Shown: piece by piece, positions 17,260-26,435 of the stretch
Position numbering within the stretch: position 1 is the stretch's first letter
Layout: each line of letters starts with the position of its first letter
DNA from: Bradyrhizobium sp. AZCC 2262
GTDB taxonomy: Bacteria; Pseudomonadota; Alphaproteobacteria; Rhizobiales; Xanthobacteraceae
Direction: 5' to 3'
DNA: 64,000 nucleotides
Assembly (NCBI RefSeq): GCF_036924535.1
Contig: NZ_JAZHRT010000001.1
Location: 9,290,501 to 9,354,500, forward strand
Notes under the pieces: model-generated
Database searches by the model: none
What the model was told of the DNA's origin: nothing
Seen by the model: the letters and a program-made list of their open reading frames with translations, nothing else
Program-made: the position numbers and the translations under genes

Positions 17260-20200
17260 GTGAAGACCGATATCGCGCGCACGCTTGCGGCGTTGAATGC
17301 GACCAACGAAGCGATTCTGTACGCCAAATCACCCGAAGAACTGTATGCGAAGGTCTGCGAAGCCGCGTTCTCGGTCGGCGACTTCCTGGCCGTGGCGATC
17401 TTCCTGCTGGAGCCGGAAACCAATTTCCTGCGCTTCGCCGCCGGCTTTGGCGATGATGTTCCTCGCCTGCGCAGCATCGACATCTCGATTGTGGCCGGTA
17501 CGCCCGAGGGTTCCGGGGTCTCCGGGCAGGCCTTCCGCGACCGGAAAATATGCGTCAGCAATGATTTCCTGAATGATCCGCGCTCGCTGCCGTGGCGCGA
17601 GGGAGCCACAGCCGGCCAGGTGGGCACGGCGGCAGCGCTGCCGCTGACCTGCAATGGCGAGGGCGTCGGCGTGTTGCTTGTTTCGCGGCATGAGCCGCAC
17701 TCGATCGACGGGCAGATCGTCTCGATGCTGGAGCGCGTGTCGGCAAATATTTCGTTTGCGCTGGACAATTTCGAACATGAGGCCGCGCGCAAGAACGGCG
17801 AGCGCGTGATGCGGCGGTTGAACCGGATGTTCGGCGCCATCAGCGCGACCAACGAAGCCATTCTGCGCGCCAAGACCGAACAGGAACTCTATCAGCGCGT
17901 TTGCGATGCCGCGGTACACAGCGGCAAATCCGCGGCCACCGTGGTCCTGCTGGCGGAGCCGGACTCGATCTGGTTGAAGCCGGTCGCAGGCACCGGCGCG
18001 ATCGTCGAACAGATCATGCGGGCGCCATTCTCGATCGACGCCGGCAACCCGTATGGAACGGGCGTCTGCGGCAGAGCATTCCGAACGCAGCAGCCGGCCG
18101 TCAACAACGACATTCTCAACTCGACATTGGGACAGCCCTGGCATCAGGCCGCACGCGAGACCGGCGTCACCGCCTGCGTCGCCGTTCCCCTGATCAAGGC
18201 CGACGAGAGCATCGGCGTGTTGCTGTTCTTTGTCGGAAAACTGTGGGCGGAGGACGAAGAGATCCTCGCCCTGATGGCGCGGATCGCGGAGAACGTCTCG
18301 TTCGCACTGGATAATTTCGAGCGCGCCGGCGAAAAGGCGAGAGCCGACGCCCAGAAGGAACGTCTGGGGCGCATGCTGGCGGCGCTCAGCGCAACCAACG
18401 AAGCGATCGTTCGTGCAACGTCGCGGTCCGAGCTGTTCGAACTGGTATGCGAAGCTGCCGCGACGGGCGGCCGGTTCAACTCGACCAGCATCATGCTGGC
18501 CAGGTCCGACAGTGATGTTATGGATATGGTGGCCGTGGCCGGACCAACGGCTGACAACATGCGCCGTGTGAAGGTTTCGATCGACGCCGATCGTCCGGAA
18601 GGACGCGGGCTGTGCGGCAACGCTTTCCGCTCCCGCCAGGCCTGCATCGCCAATGATTTGCGTGCTGACCCTCGCGGGTCGGCCTTTCACCAGTTCATTC
18701 ACAGCGATGGCGCCATGTCGGGCGCGGCATTCCCGCTGATGGTTTCCGGCCAGGCCGTCGGCGTGATGTTTTTCATTTCCTCCGAGAAGAATACGTTCAC
18801 GCCCGAATTCGCCGAACTGTTGCAGAGGCTCACCGACAACGTGTCGTTCGCGATCGGGACCTTCGATCGGGCCGACGAGAAGGCGCGAACCGAAAGTCAG
18901 AAGGAGCGTCTGACCCGGATGTTCGAGGCGCTGAGCGCAACCAACGAAGCCATCATGCGGGCCAAATCCCGCAACGAGTTGTTCGATATGGTGTGCGAGG
19001 CGGCGGCGAATGGCGGCAGGTTCACCTCGGCCACCATCGCGCTGGCCACTCCCGGCAGCGACCTGCTCAGGATCGTGGCCGCCGCGGGCCCGGCGGCCGA
19101 GACGACGCGGCACGTCAGGTTGTCGGTGGATGAGGCCCGTCCCGAGGGCCGCGGGCTCAGTGGAACGGCATTCCGAACCAGGCGGCCGTGCATCACCAAT
19201 GATTATGTGACCGACCAGCGCGTCGCCGCTTTCCAGGCCGTTGTTGGCAGCTACGGCGCGCAGTCAGGCGCCGCTTTTCCGCTGCTGGTTCGCGGCGAGC
19301 CAGTCGGCGTCATGATCTACATGTCGCTGGACAAGGACACTTTCACTGCTGAATTCTCGGAACTGCTGCAACGATTGGCCGACAACGTGTCGTTCGCGCT
19401 GGAGAATTTCGAACGCGCTGACGACAAGGCGAGGACCGAGGTCCAGAAAGAGCGCCTGACACGCATGTTGGCGGCGCTGAGCGCAACCAACGAGGCGATC
19501 ATCCGTGCGTCATCCCGGGCGGAACTGTTCGATCTGGTGTGCGAAGCGGCGGCCAATGGCGGCAAGTTCACCTTGACCTCCATCGCGCTGATAAAGCGCG
19601 ACAGTGAATATCTCGACGTCGTGGCGGCCGACGGTCCCACCGCCTCCAGCGCGCGCCAGGCAAAGATATCGACCAACGAGGCGCATCCGGAGGGGCGTGG
19701 GCTCTGTGGTTCGGCGATACGTTCGCGGCAGGCCTGCATTATCAACGATTACCTTGGCGATCCGCGTGCCGCCGCATTTCACGGCACGGCGCGCACCGAC
19801 GGTACGAATTCCGGCGCCTCATTTCCTCTGCTGGTGCAAGGGCAGGTCGTCGGCGTGATGTCTTTCATGTCGCTCGAGAAGGATACCTTCACGCCCGAAT
19901 TTGCCGAGTTGTTGCAGCGGCTCGTCGGCAACGTGTCGTTCGCGCTGGAGAACTTTGATCGCGCCGACGAAAAGACCCGGGCCGACGAACGGATCGAATA
20001 TCTGGCGTCGCACGACAGCCTGACCCATCTGCCGAATCGTGAAATGTTCAACGGCATGCTGCGTCGCGCGATCGATTCCGCCGAGCGCTATCGGCGGCAA
20101 TTCGCGGTGCTGTTCATCGACCTCGACCGCTTCAAGGTGATCAACGATTCGCTCGGCCATGACGCCGGCGATATGCTGCTGGTGGAAATCGGCGGCAGGC

Positions 20201-21348
20201 TGCGTCGCGCACTGCGTTCGAGCGATGTGGTGGCGCGGCTCGGTGGCGACGAGTTTGTGGTCATCCTGGAGGAGACCGCCGAGCGCCACGAGGTCGAGCG
20301 CATCGCCGGCGAGCTTCTGTCCGTGCTGAGCCAGCCGTTGCAGCTCAGCGGTCACGAATGCCAGACCACCGCCTCGATCGGCATTGCGATGTACCCGTCT
20401 GATGGCGCCGACATGCTGACGCTGACCAAGAACGCCGACATGGCGATGTATCTCGCCAAGGAGGACGGCAAGAACGCCTTCCGCTTCTTCACCAAGGAAA
20501 TCAAGACGCAGTCGATCGAGCGCCTGACGCTGGAGAGCGCGTTGCGTCGCGCGCTGGAGCGCGACCAGTTCTGTCTGCACTATCAGCCCAAGGTCGACAT
20601 GGCGAGCGGCCAGATCACCGGTGTCGAGGCGCTGCTGCGCTGGATCCATCCCGAACTCGGCACCGTATCGCCGGGACAGTTCATCCCGCTCGCCGAGGAG
20701 ACCGGGTTGATCGTTCCGATCGGCCGCTGGGTGCTCAAGGAAGCCTGCGCGCAGAACATGGCCTGGCAGCGTCGCGGCCTGCGGCCGGTGACGATGGCGG
20801 TCAACCTGTCGCCGCGGCAATTCGCCGATCCGAACCTGTTGTACGATGTCGACGAGGCGCTGCTGGCAAGCGGCATGTCGCCGGTGCTGCTGCAGCTCGA
20901 AGTCACCGAAAGCATGGTGATGCGGAACGTGTCGCGCGCGATCAAGGTGCTGGACGCGATCCAGAGCCGTGGCATTCGCCTTGCGATCGACGATTTCGGA
21001 ACCGGTTATTCGTCGATGTCGCTGATGAAGCAGTTCCCGATCGATACCATCAAGATCGACCGCTCCTTCGTTCGCGACCTGCCCGTCGATTCCGAAGACC
21101 AGGCCATCGCGCAGGCGATCATCAGCATGGGCAAGGCGCTTGGCATGACCGTGATTGCGGAGGGCGTCGAGACCGTGGAGCAGGAGGCCTTCCTGCGCAG
21201 TCACGCCTGCGATGAAATGCAGGGTTTTCTGTTCTCCAAGCCGCTGCCGGCAAAGCAAATGGCTGATCTGCTCCGAGCCGAATCGCGGCTCGACTCGCCG
21301 CCATTGCAGCCGGAAGCCGGTTCAGGGCTGAAAAGCGCTGTCGTCTGA
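17260..21348 (+). CDS. Five-GAF GGDEF-EAL cyclic-di-GMP signalling protein
   Basis: A 1362-aa soluble protein that should make or degrade cyclic di-GMP. Residues 4-913 consist of five tandem GAF units of exactly 182 residues each, all starting with a helix of the form L-x-R-M-x-x-A-L-S-A-T-N-E-A-I. Then come a GGDEF domain (GGDEF at residues 995-999, with an I-site RSSD five residues before it) and an EAL domain (EALLRW at 1123; DDFGTGYSSM downstream), with key motifs of both intact. No membrane segment is visible. GTG 17260 with GGGGA upstream is my preferred start; GTG 17233 is possible. Which GAF units bind ligand is unknown. Confidence 0.93.
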   Translation: MKTDIARTLAALNATNEAILYAKSPEELYAKVCEAAFSVGDFLAVAIFLLEPETNFLRFAAGFGDDVPRLRSIDISIVAGTPEGSGVSGQAFRDRKICVSNDFLNDPRSLPWREGATAGQVGTAAALPLTCNGEGVGVLLVSRHEPHSIDGQIVSMLERVSANISFALDNFEHEAARKNGERVMRRLNRMFGAISATNEAILRAKTEQELYQRVCDAAVHSGKSAATVVLLAEPDSIWLKPVAGTGAIVEQIMRAPFSIDAGNPYGTGVCGRAFRTQQPAVNNDILNSTLGQPWHQAARETGVTACVAVPLIKADESIGVLLFFVGKLWAEDEEILALMARIAENVSFALDNFERAGEKARADAQKERLGRMLAALSATNEAIVRATSRSELFELVCEAAATGGRFNSTSIMLARSDSDVMDMVAVAGPTADNMRRVKVSIDADRPEGRGLCGNAFRSRQACIANDLRADPRGSAFHQFIHSDGAMSGAAFPLMVSGQAVGVMFFISSEKNTFTPEFAELLQRLTDNVSFAIGTFDRADEKARTESQKERLTRMFEALSATNEAIMRAKSRNELFDMVCEAAANGGRFTSATIALATPGSDLLRIVAAAGPAAETTRHVRLSVDEARPEGRGLSGTAFRTRRPCITNDYVTDQRVAAFQAVVGSYGAQSGAAFPLLVRGEPVGVMIYMSLDKDTFTAEFSELLQRLADNVSFALENFERADDKARTEVQKERLTRMLAALSATNEAIIRASSRAELFDLVCEAAANGGKFTLTSIALIKRDSEYLDVVAADGPTASSARQAKISTNEAHPEGRGLCGSAIRSRQACIINDYLGDPRAAAFHGTARTDGTNSGASFPLLVQGQVVGVMSFMSLEKDTFTPEFAELLQRLVGNVSFALENFDRADEKTRADERIEYLASHDSLTHLPNREMFNGMLRRAIDSAERYRRQFAVLFIDLDRFKVINDSLGHDAGDMLLVEIGGRLRRALRSSDVVARLGGDEFVVILEETAERHEVERIAGELLSVLSQPLQLSGHECQTTASIGIAMYPSDGADMLTLTKNADMAMYLAKEDGKNAFRFFTKEIKTQSIERLTLESALRRALERDQFCLHYQPKVDMASGQITGVEALLRWIHPELGTVSPGQFIPLAEETGLIVPIGRWVLKEACAQNMAWQRRGLRPVTMAVNLSPRQFADPNLLYDVDEALLASGMSPVLLQLEVTESMVMRNVSRAIKVLDAIQSRGIRLAIDDFGTGYSSMSLMKQFPIDTIKIDRSFVRDLPVDSEDQAIAQAIISMGKALGMTVIAEGVETVEQEAFLRSHACDEMQGFLFSKPLPAKQMADLLRAESRLDSPPLQPEAGSGLKSAVV
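17269..19998 (+). repeat. Tandem coding repeat: five GAF units of 546 bp
   Basis: Unit starts are 17269, 17815, 18361, 18907 and 19453, and the fifth ends at 19998, so each step is exactly 546 bp. Each unit opens with codons for the (A/S)ATNEA helix. Units 3-5 are the most alike (PEGRGLCG, RSRQACI.NDY, FTPEFAELLQRL, NVSFALENF shared), while units 1 and 2 are more diverged. Confidence 0.92.
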
Positions 21349-21663
21349 CGGCTGCGGGTGCAGCTCGCGGACCGCCGGATCCGGAATTTCGGTTTTGCTG
21401 GGGAAATCGTAAGGCCAGGGCGGCGATGTCTGTCCCGCGAAAGCCCTGAGGAAGACTTCCGCACCTGCGGCATAGGTCGCATGATCGGGCAGTCCGAGCT
21501 CGGCGCACCATTCGTGCGGCAGAGGGAGCAGCGCGTCGCGCAGCTCCATCCCCGGTCCCCACCACCACGCCGGGGCGGGCGATCGCTCCTTTTCGGGAAC
21601 CGCACGCCAGCGAACATATTCGCCGATCATGCGTTCGAATTGCAGTCGCGCCGCCGGATGCAT
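21322..21663 (-). CDS. Hypothetical protein, Trp-rich
   Basis: A 113-aa soluble protein with no signal peptide or membrane segment and an unusual PAWWWGPG stretch near residue 38. I do not recognise the family. ATG 21663 is preferred because AGGAG lies 5 bp upstream; a second ATG at 21678 overlaps that site. Its last 27 bp overlap the 3' end of the convergent GAF-GGDEF-EAL gene. The codon pattern is typical of the window, so it looks like a real gene. Confidence 0.7.
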   Translation of the reverse strand: MHPAARLQFERMIGEYVRWRAVPEKERSPAPAWWWGPGMELRDALLPLPHEWCAELGLPDHATYAAGAEVFLRAFAGQTSPPWPYDFPSKTEIPDPAVRELHPQPSDDSAFQP

Positions 21664-21723
21664 CCTATCTCCTGACATCAGATGATATCTGCATCCGCGC
21701 GCGGCGCAATGCGCATCAGCCGG

Positions 21724-21963
21724 TTACTGGCGGCCATGCTGCCAGTGCGACGTCACATCCGCGCCCGATTTATTGAGGTGAACGTGCTGATCGACGTGGT
21801 CGACCCACGACACCGGAATGAAGTGGTGGTGCTGCCCGTCGGGCGAGCTCTGCCTGGTCAGCTTGATCTTGTCGGTTCCTTCCATGTGGTCGACTTTTCC
21901 GACCGTCTTCCTGTCCGACGAGATGACGTCCATATGTTCCTTGATCTGTTCGGTAACAGCCAT
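21724..21963 (-). CDS. DUF2171-domain protein
   Basis: A 79-aa soluble protein with one DUF2171 (PRC-barrel-like) domain: MDVISSDRKTVGKVDHMEGTDKIKLTR followed by HHFIPVSWVDHVDQHVHL. Function is unknown; relatives are often stress-linked in soil bacteria. GGAAT lies 7 bp before the ATG. The upstream amidohydrolase frame runs through most of this gene in another frame, which I think reflects a lost stop in that gene rather than true overlap. Confidence 0.85.
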   Translation of the reverse strand: MAVTEQIKEHMDVISSDRKTVGKVDHMEGTDKIKLTRQSSPDGQHHHFIPVSWVDHVDQHVHLNKSGADVTSHWQHGRQ

Positions 21964-23071
21964 GTTTCATATTCCTCAAAATGGGTTGGGGAGATGAAAC
22001 GCGCCGCCGCCGGAATAGTTGCTGGGCTGCCGATCTCGGGTCGGCCGGCAAGCCCAGTAGCCGCGCGGCATTGCCACCCGCTACCAGCGCCATGTCCGCC
22101 TTGCTGACGCCCTTGATCCTGTCGAGCAATGCGACCGGATCGGGCTCCGCCATGTCGAACGGATAATCGGTGCCGAGCATGATGTGATCGGCGCCCCAGA
22201 TCTCGATCAGGTGTTTCAGTTCGCGCTCGTCGAACACGACCGTATCGAAATAGAGCTTCTTCAAATATTCCGACGGCTTCTTCGTGATGGTGACGCGGCA
22301 ATCCTCGCGATGCGCGAAGGCGTGATCGAACCGTCCCCAATAGCCCGGGATGTAACCGCCACCATGGGCAATGCAGATTTTAAGTTCGGGAAAGCGCTCG
22401 AGATAGCCGTCGAAAACCAGATGCCCAACGCACAGCGCGGAATCCAGCGGGTGTCCGATCGTGTTCGGAAAATAGTGATCCTCCATGCGTCCAACGAGGC
22501 TGGTGCCGAACGGATGCAGGAAGATCATCACGCCGAGCTCCTCGACGCGGGCGAAGAATTTTTCAAGCCCGGCGCGGGTGAGATCGACGCCCCTGACGTT
22601 GGTGCAGAGTTCAACGCCGCGGAAGCCAAGTTCCTTGACGGTGCGGTTCAGCTCAGTGAGAGCCATGCCGGGGTCCTGCAGCGGCACGGTGCCCATGCCC
22701 ATCAGGCGACCGGGATGCTTTGCAACCATACCGGCGATGTGATCGTTGACCATGTGGCAGCTATCGCGCGCCACTTCCGGCGGCGCGGCACAGACGAAAT
22801 GGCCGGGATAGGGCGAGATCACCTGCACGTCGATGCCGTCGCGGTCCATGTCGGAAAGACGGGTGTCGAGATCGGTCAGTTTCGGAAAGTCGATCTTGCC
22901 GCGCTGCGGCTGGATACTTTTGGTGAGGTCGTTGACATGCGTGTTGGCATTCGGCGTTACGCCGCCGCCGGGAATGCCCGTGGCTTTCAGCACCAGCGCG
23001 TTCGCTTCGGGCACCATGCAGTGGCAGTGAATGTCGATGGTGCGCCACCGCTTGGCTTTGCCGGAGCGCAT
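21770..23071 (-). CDS. Amidohydrolase (ACMSD-like), frame extended past its normal end
   Basis: A metal-dependent TIM-barrel hydrolase or decarboxylase of the amidohydrolase-2 / aminocarboxymuconate-semialdehyde decarboxylase family. Metal ligands are visible: TIDIHCHCM near the N-terminus, FLHPFG, CIAHGGGYIPG and the late aspartate in MLGTDYPFDMAEP. Homology ends at GGNAARLLGLP, but the frame continues for roughly 95 more Arg-rich residues through the DUF2171 gene, giving 433 aa where the family has about 340. In the next frame an end reading SNYSGGGAFHLPNPF stops at 21976, 12 bp before the DUF2171 start, so a frameshift near 22000-22060 is suspected. The start could be 23125 instead. Confidence 0.82.
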   Translation of the reverse strand: MRSGKAKRWRTIDIHCHCMVPEANALVLKATGIPGGGVTPNANTHVNDLTKSIQPQRGKIDFPKLTDLDTRLSDMDRDGIDVQVISPYPGHFVCAAPPEVARDSCHMVNDHIAGMVAKHPGRLMGMGTVPLQDPGMALTELNRTVKELGFRGVELCTNVRGVDLTRAGLEKFFARVEELGVMIFLHPFGTSLVGRMEDHYFPNTIGHPLDSALCVGHLVFDGYLERFPELKICIAHGGGYIPGYWGRFDHAFAHREDCRVTITKKPSEYLKKLYFDTVVFDERELKHLIEIWGADHIMLGTDYPFDMAEPDPVALLDRIKGVSKADMALVAGGNAARLLGLPADPRSAAQQLFRRRRVSSPQPILRNMKHGCYRTDQGTYGRHLVGQEDGRKSRPHGRNRQDQADQAELARRAAPPLHSGVVGRPRRSARSPQ

Positions 23072-23172
23072 TTGCGCACTGCCATGATCGGTCGCGGGCG
23101 CGCAGGCCTTGCATTGAAAGAGCATGTGACGGGCCGGAAAATAATTGCGGGAATAGATTGGCTGCGCCGGGG

Positions 23173-23640
23173 TTATTTCTCTTCCGCCGCCGTCGACGTC
23201 GCCGGGCCTTCTCCCATGATCAGGAGAACGGCGTCCTCATCCTTGGCGCCGTCCCAATGCACCTGCTTGCCGAAATGGGTGACAAAGCTGCCGGCCGGCA
23301 TCGGCGTCGTGTTGGCCGGATCGAATTTCGGCCCGGAGCCGACCCACCATGTACCCTGCAGCACGACGATGTAGCGGTCGTTGGGATGGAAATGCGGGCG
23401 GCTGAAATGATTGCCCTTGGTCCACTTGTTGTAGACCATGTAGAAGCCGGGTTTTGTGGGATCTCCTACGACGACAGCGCTTTGCGCGCCGGCGGCGTTG
23501 ACCGGGCCCCAGGGAATCTGGTCCGGCAATTTGTAGATGACGGCGGCCGGATTGAGTTCCGCAGCGGAAGAGATGCTCAGCATGCCGGCGAAAGCCAGCG
23601 GCGTCATGAGGTATCGCCAGGACCCGATTATAGCCTTCAT
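23173..23640 (-). CDS. Secreted cupin-domain protein
   Basis: A 155-aa exported protein: signal peptide to about residue 27 (LAFAGMLSISSAAE), then one cupin barrel with RPHFHPNDRYIVVLQGTWWVG near residue 82 (two histidines and an acidic/arginine motif) and FVTHFGKQVHWDG near 125. Metal binding is likely, substrate unknown. GGAGG precedes the ATG. It is followed on the same strand by the amidohydrolase gene about 100 bp away and may be co-transcribed. It is not closely similar to the cupin at 2580-2993. Confidence 0.85.
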   Translation of the reverse strand: MKAIIGSWRYLMTPLAFAGMLSISSAAELNPAAVIYKLPDQIPWGPVNAAGAQSAVVVGDPTKPGFYMVYNKWTKGNHFSRPHFHPNDRYIVVLQGTWWVGSGPKFDPANTTPMPAGSFVTHFGKQVHWDGAKDEDAVLLIMGEGPATSTAAEEK

Positions 23641-23861
23641 GGTTTCCTCCGTTGCCGGTTCGTGAGCTCGAACGCGCTCATCTCTGTTGTCGCGATGCTA
23701 GCCGGTCTCGTTCCTGCGGAGCAAGGCGCGCGGGTGCATGCGTGATCGGCAGTAGCGGCAAGCGGAATGCCGCACAACGCAACTGCAGCATGAAAAAGCG
23801 GATTTACGCCGTACGTTGTGATGCTACGTTGCGCCCAACTAAAAGCAGCCATGGGAGGGCT

Positions 23862-24473
23862 ATGTTCATGAAGCGTTTGTCGATACTTGCGGCCGGTCTG
23901 TTGATGGGTGCCGCCGCACTTCAATTTTCCAGCGTCGCGTCCGGCCAGGGCGATGGCTGGATAACGCTGCTCGACAGCACCAAGATGGGCGACTGGACTG
24001 AGGTCGGCAAAGCCAATTGGGCGATGAAGGACGGCGCGCTGGTAGCCGACAAGCTCGACGACGCCAAGGTTCTCTCCTATCTCGTCAGCAAGGATTCCTA
24101 CAAGGATTTTCAGATCAAGGCGGAATTCTGGACCGACGAGGAGGCCAATAGCGGCATCTTCATCCGCTGCGACGTGAGGGACAAGATCGACTCCAAGGTC
24201 TGCTACGAGGTCAACATCTTCGACAAGCGTCCGGACCCGAGCTATGGCACCGGTGCGATCGTCGACGTCGCCAAGGTTGATCCGATGCCGAAAGCGGCGG
24301 GCAAATGGAACACCTACGAGATCACCGCGCAAGGCTCGCATCTCGTCGTGGTGCTCAACGGCCAGAAGACTGCTGATGTCCAGGACAGCAAGCACAATGC
24401 CGGGGGACCGTTCGCGCTTCAGTATGGGTCCGGCGTGGTCAAGTTCCGCAAGGTGCAGATCAAGCCGCTATAG
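23862..24473 (+). CDS. Secreted DUF1080 (3-keto-disaccharide hydrolase-like) protein
   Basis: A 203-aa exported protein with a signal peptide (LSILAAGLLMGAAAL, cleavage near residue 29) and a single lectin-like jelly-roll DUF1080 domain: WITLLDSTKMGDWTEVG, FQIKAEFWTDEEANSGIFIRCD, and WNTYEITAQGSHLVVVLNG. Family members include 3-keto-glycoside hydrolases and sugar-binding modules. GGGAGGG lies 2 bp before ATG 23862; ATG 23868 is equally possible. The frame is open upstream to 23652 without homology. It stands alone between a divergent cupin gene and the convergent galE. Confidence 0.85.
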   Translation: MFMKRLSILAAGLLMGAAALQFSSVASGQGDGWITLLDSTKMGDWTEVGKANWAMKDGALVADKLDDAKVLSYLVSKDSYKDFQIKAEFWTDEEANSGIFIRCDVRDKIDSKVCYEVNIFDKRPDPSYGTGAIVDVAKVDPMPKAAGKWNTYEITAQGSHLVVVLNGQKTADVQDSKHNAGGPFALQYGSGVVKFRKVQIKPL

Positions 24474-24493
24474 CGCCGAGCGCTTGTGCCGCG

Positions 24494-24590
24494 CTGAGCT
24501 GCCTCCCCAGCTTGCGGGGGAGGCGGCCTCCGGCCGCCGTTCTTCAAGATGACGCTGATGCGGAGCATCAGCTACGGGCGCTGCCGCATC
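24494..24590. repeat. GC-rich hairpin region between convergent genes
   Basis: Contains GCCTCCCC / GGGGGAGGC, CGGCC-TCC-GGCCG and CTGATGCGGAGCATCAG stems in a row, between the convergent DUF1080 and galE genes. It probably acts as a shared transcript end. It resembles the dispersed hairpin clusters elsewhere in the window. Confidence 0.55.
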
Positions 24591-24597
24591 GTGATGG

Positions 24598-25614
24598 TCA
24601 GGATTGGTCGCGAACCGGCGCGCCGGTCTTCAGCGGGTGCGCCTTCTTGTGCCACGCCCAGGCGGTGCGGATGATCGTGGCCAGATCGGAATGCGCGGGA
24701 CGGAAGTTCAAGGTCGCGCGTGCGGCGGAGGGATCGGCGACCAGATAGGTCGGATCGCCTGACCGCCGCGGCTTGACGACATGCGGGACTTCGCGGCCGG
24801 TCTCCGCCGCGATCGCGGAGAGGATTTCGCGCACGGAAAAACCGTTGCCGGTGCCGAGATTGAACGCGCCGCCGGGATGTCCCTCGAGCAGCAGCTTGAG
24901 CGCCAGCACGTGGGCCGCCGCGAGGTCCGTCACGTGGATGTAGTCGCGGATCGCCGTCCCGTCCGGCGTATCGTAATCGTCGCCGAACACGGCGAAGTCA
25001 GGCACATGCCCTTGCAGCGCCATCATGGCGCGCGGGATGAGGTGTGTCTCCACCTCGCGCAGCTCGCCGATGCCGCCGCCGGGATCGGCGCCAGCGGCGT
25101 TGAAATAACGCAACGCGAACGAGCCGAAGCCGTAGGCTGCGCGATAATCCGCCAGGACGCGCTCGATCATCCATTTCGAGGCGCCGTAGGGGTTGATCGG
25201 CGCGCACGGGTAGTCCTCCGGCAGCGCCTTGCTGTCGGCATTGCCATAGACCGCGCCGGTCGACGAAAACACCAGGCGCTTGCAGCCGGCCTCGCGCATG
25301 GCCGCCAGCAGCGACAGCGTGCCGGCGAGGTTGTTGACGTAGTATTTCTGCGGATCGGCAACGGACTCACCGACCAGGCTGGAGGCGGCGAAGTGCATGA
25401 CGGCCACGATGTCATGCTCGGCAAAGGTCCGCGCCAGGGTAGCCTTGTCGGCGATGTCGCCGACCACCAGCGCGCCCGCGGCAAAACTGCGGTGGCCGGT
25501 TGAAAGGTTGTCGTAGGTGACGGGCTGGTAACCCGCCGCGTCCAGCGTCCTGCAGCAGTGCGAGCCGATATAGCCGGCACCGCCGGTGACGAGAATGACT
25601 GGACGACTGCTCAT
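24598..25614 (-). CDS. galE: UDP-glucose 4-epimerase
   Basis: A 338-aa NAD-dependent epimerase interconverting UDP-glucose and UDP-galactose in the cytoplasm. The Rossmann glycine motif GGAGYIGSH is at residue 11. The catalytic Ser/Thr region FSSTGAVYG and the YGASK active-site Tyr-x-x-x-Lys lie near residues 125 and 150, and GTAIRDYIHVTDLA is characteristic. It is complete. It is the last gene of the minus-strand polysaccharide run (its start overlaps the WecG-type stop by 4 bp), so it likely supplies UDP-galactose for the polymer. Confidence 0.95.
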   Translation of the reverse strand: MSSRPVILVTGGAGYIGSHCCRTLDAAGYQPVTYDNLSTGHRSFAAGALVVGDIADKATLARTFAEHDIVAVMHFAASSLVGESVADPQKYYVNNLAGTLSLLAAMREAGCKRLVFSSTGAVYGNADSKALPEDYPCAPINPYGASKWMIERVLADYRAAYGFGSFALRYFNAAGADPGGGIGELREVETHLIPRAMMALQGHVPDFAVFGDDYDTPDGTAIRDYIHVTDLAAAHVLALKLLLEGHPGGAFNLGTGNGFSVREILSAIAAETGREVPHVVKPRRSGDPTYLVADPSAARATLNFRPAHSDLATIIRTAWAWHKKAHPLKTGAPVRDQS

Positions 25615-26435
25615 CGATTATGTTCCCCGCCTATATCGGCCGATCGGCCCTTGTTCAGCAACAAATAGAGCGCGCGCGGATTGGTGGTCAAATAGCGCCA
25701 GAACAGGCGGCGCGGCTCCAGCCAGGTGCGCCAGGCCCATTCGAGGCCCGCATGCTGCATCCATAGCGGCGCGCGGGCGCGGCTGCCCGACAGGAAATTA
25801 AACAGCCCACCCGACGTCTTGATGACGCCGACGTTGGACAGGTCGGGCGTGAATTCCTCGACGAAGGCCTGCTCATAGGGAACGCCGAGCGCAACCCAGA
25901 GATAGTCCGGCGCCAGCGCGTTGATTTCGGAGACCTTGGCACGCAGCGCCTCGCCCCGCAGAAAGCCGTGGCAACGGCCGACGATCTTGAGACCAGGATA
26001 TTGCTCGCGAACGCGGGCGACCGCGGCGGCGTTCTCGGCCTCGTCCGCGCCCAGCATGTAGAAGGTCAGGCCTGCCGCCTCCGCCTTGCGGGCAACGGCG
26101 TGAAACAGGTCGGTGGTCGCGACGCGCTCGGGCAGCGGTGTCTTTGACCTGAACCGCGACGCGGTCACCAGCGGCTGGCCATCGGCATTGATCAGATCGG
26201 CGGCCCGGAACAGCCGGTTGGTCATCGGTTTGGTCGAGCAGCGCGCCAGCACCTCGCCATTGGCCGAGGTCAGATAGAGCGGACGATTGAGGCGGCGTTG
26301 CGGGAACACCATTTCGATCATGAAGTTCGCGGTCTGCTCGAGATCCAGCACGGCGAGCCGCAGCCCGCCCAACGTGATGCGAGGCACGCTGGCCGTGGCC
26401 GCTCTCCCGACGGGATTTACGCGACGCTCACGCAT
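25611..26435 (-). CDS. WecG/TagA/CpsF-family glycosyltransferase
   Basis: A 274-aa GT26-family enzyme that adds a sugar (such as ManNAc-type residues) to a lipid-linked intermediate on the cytoplasmic face. Family pieces: LINADGQPLVTASRF, FYMLGADEAENAAAVARVREQYPGLKIVG, LWVALGVPYEQAFVEE and VIKTSGGLFNFLSG. ATG 26435 overlaps the stop of the Wzz-like gene (ATGCGTGA), so translation is coupled; an earlier in-frame ATG at 26537 would overlap that gene by 110 bp. galE follows with a 4-bp overlap. The exact sugar is unknown. Confidence 0.9.
   Translation of the reverse strand: MRERRVNPVGRAATASVPRITLGGLRLAVLDLEQTANFMIEMVFPQRRLNRPLYLTSANGEVLARCSTKPMTNRLFRAADLINADGQPLVTASRFRSKTPLPERVATTDLFHAVARKAEAAGLTFYMLGADEAENAAAVARVREQYPGLKIVGRCHGFLRGEALRAKVSEINALAPDYLWVALGVPYEQAFVEEFTPDLSNVGVIKTSGGLFNFLSGSRARAPLWMQHAGLEWAWRTWLEPRRLFWRYLTTNPRALYLLLNKGRSADIGGEHNR

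Noticed and set aside
19819..21258. 479-codon minus-strand frame opposite the GGDEF-EAL region
   Set aside because: Shadow of conserved GGDEF/EAL coding; no family features and no ribosome site.
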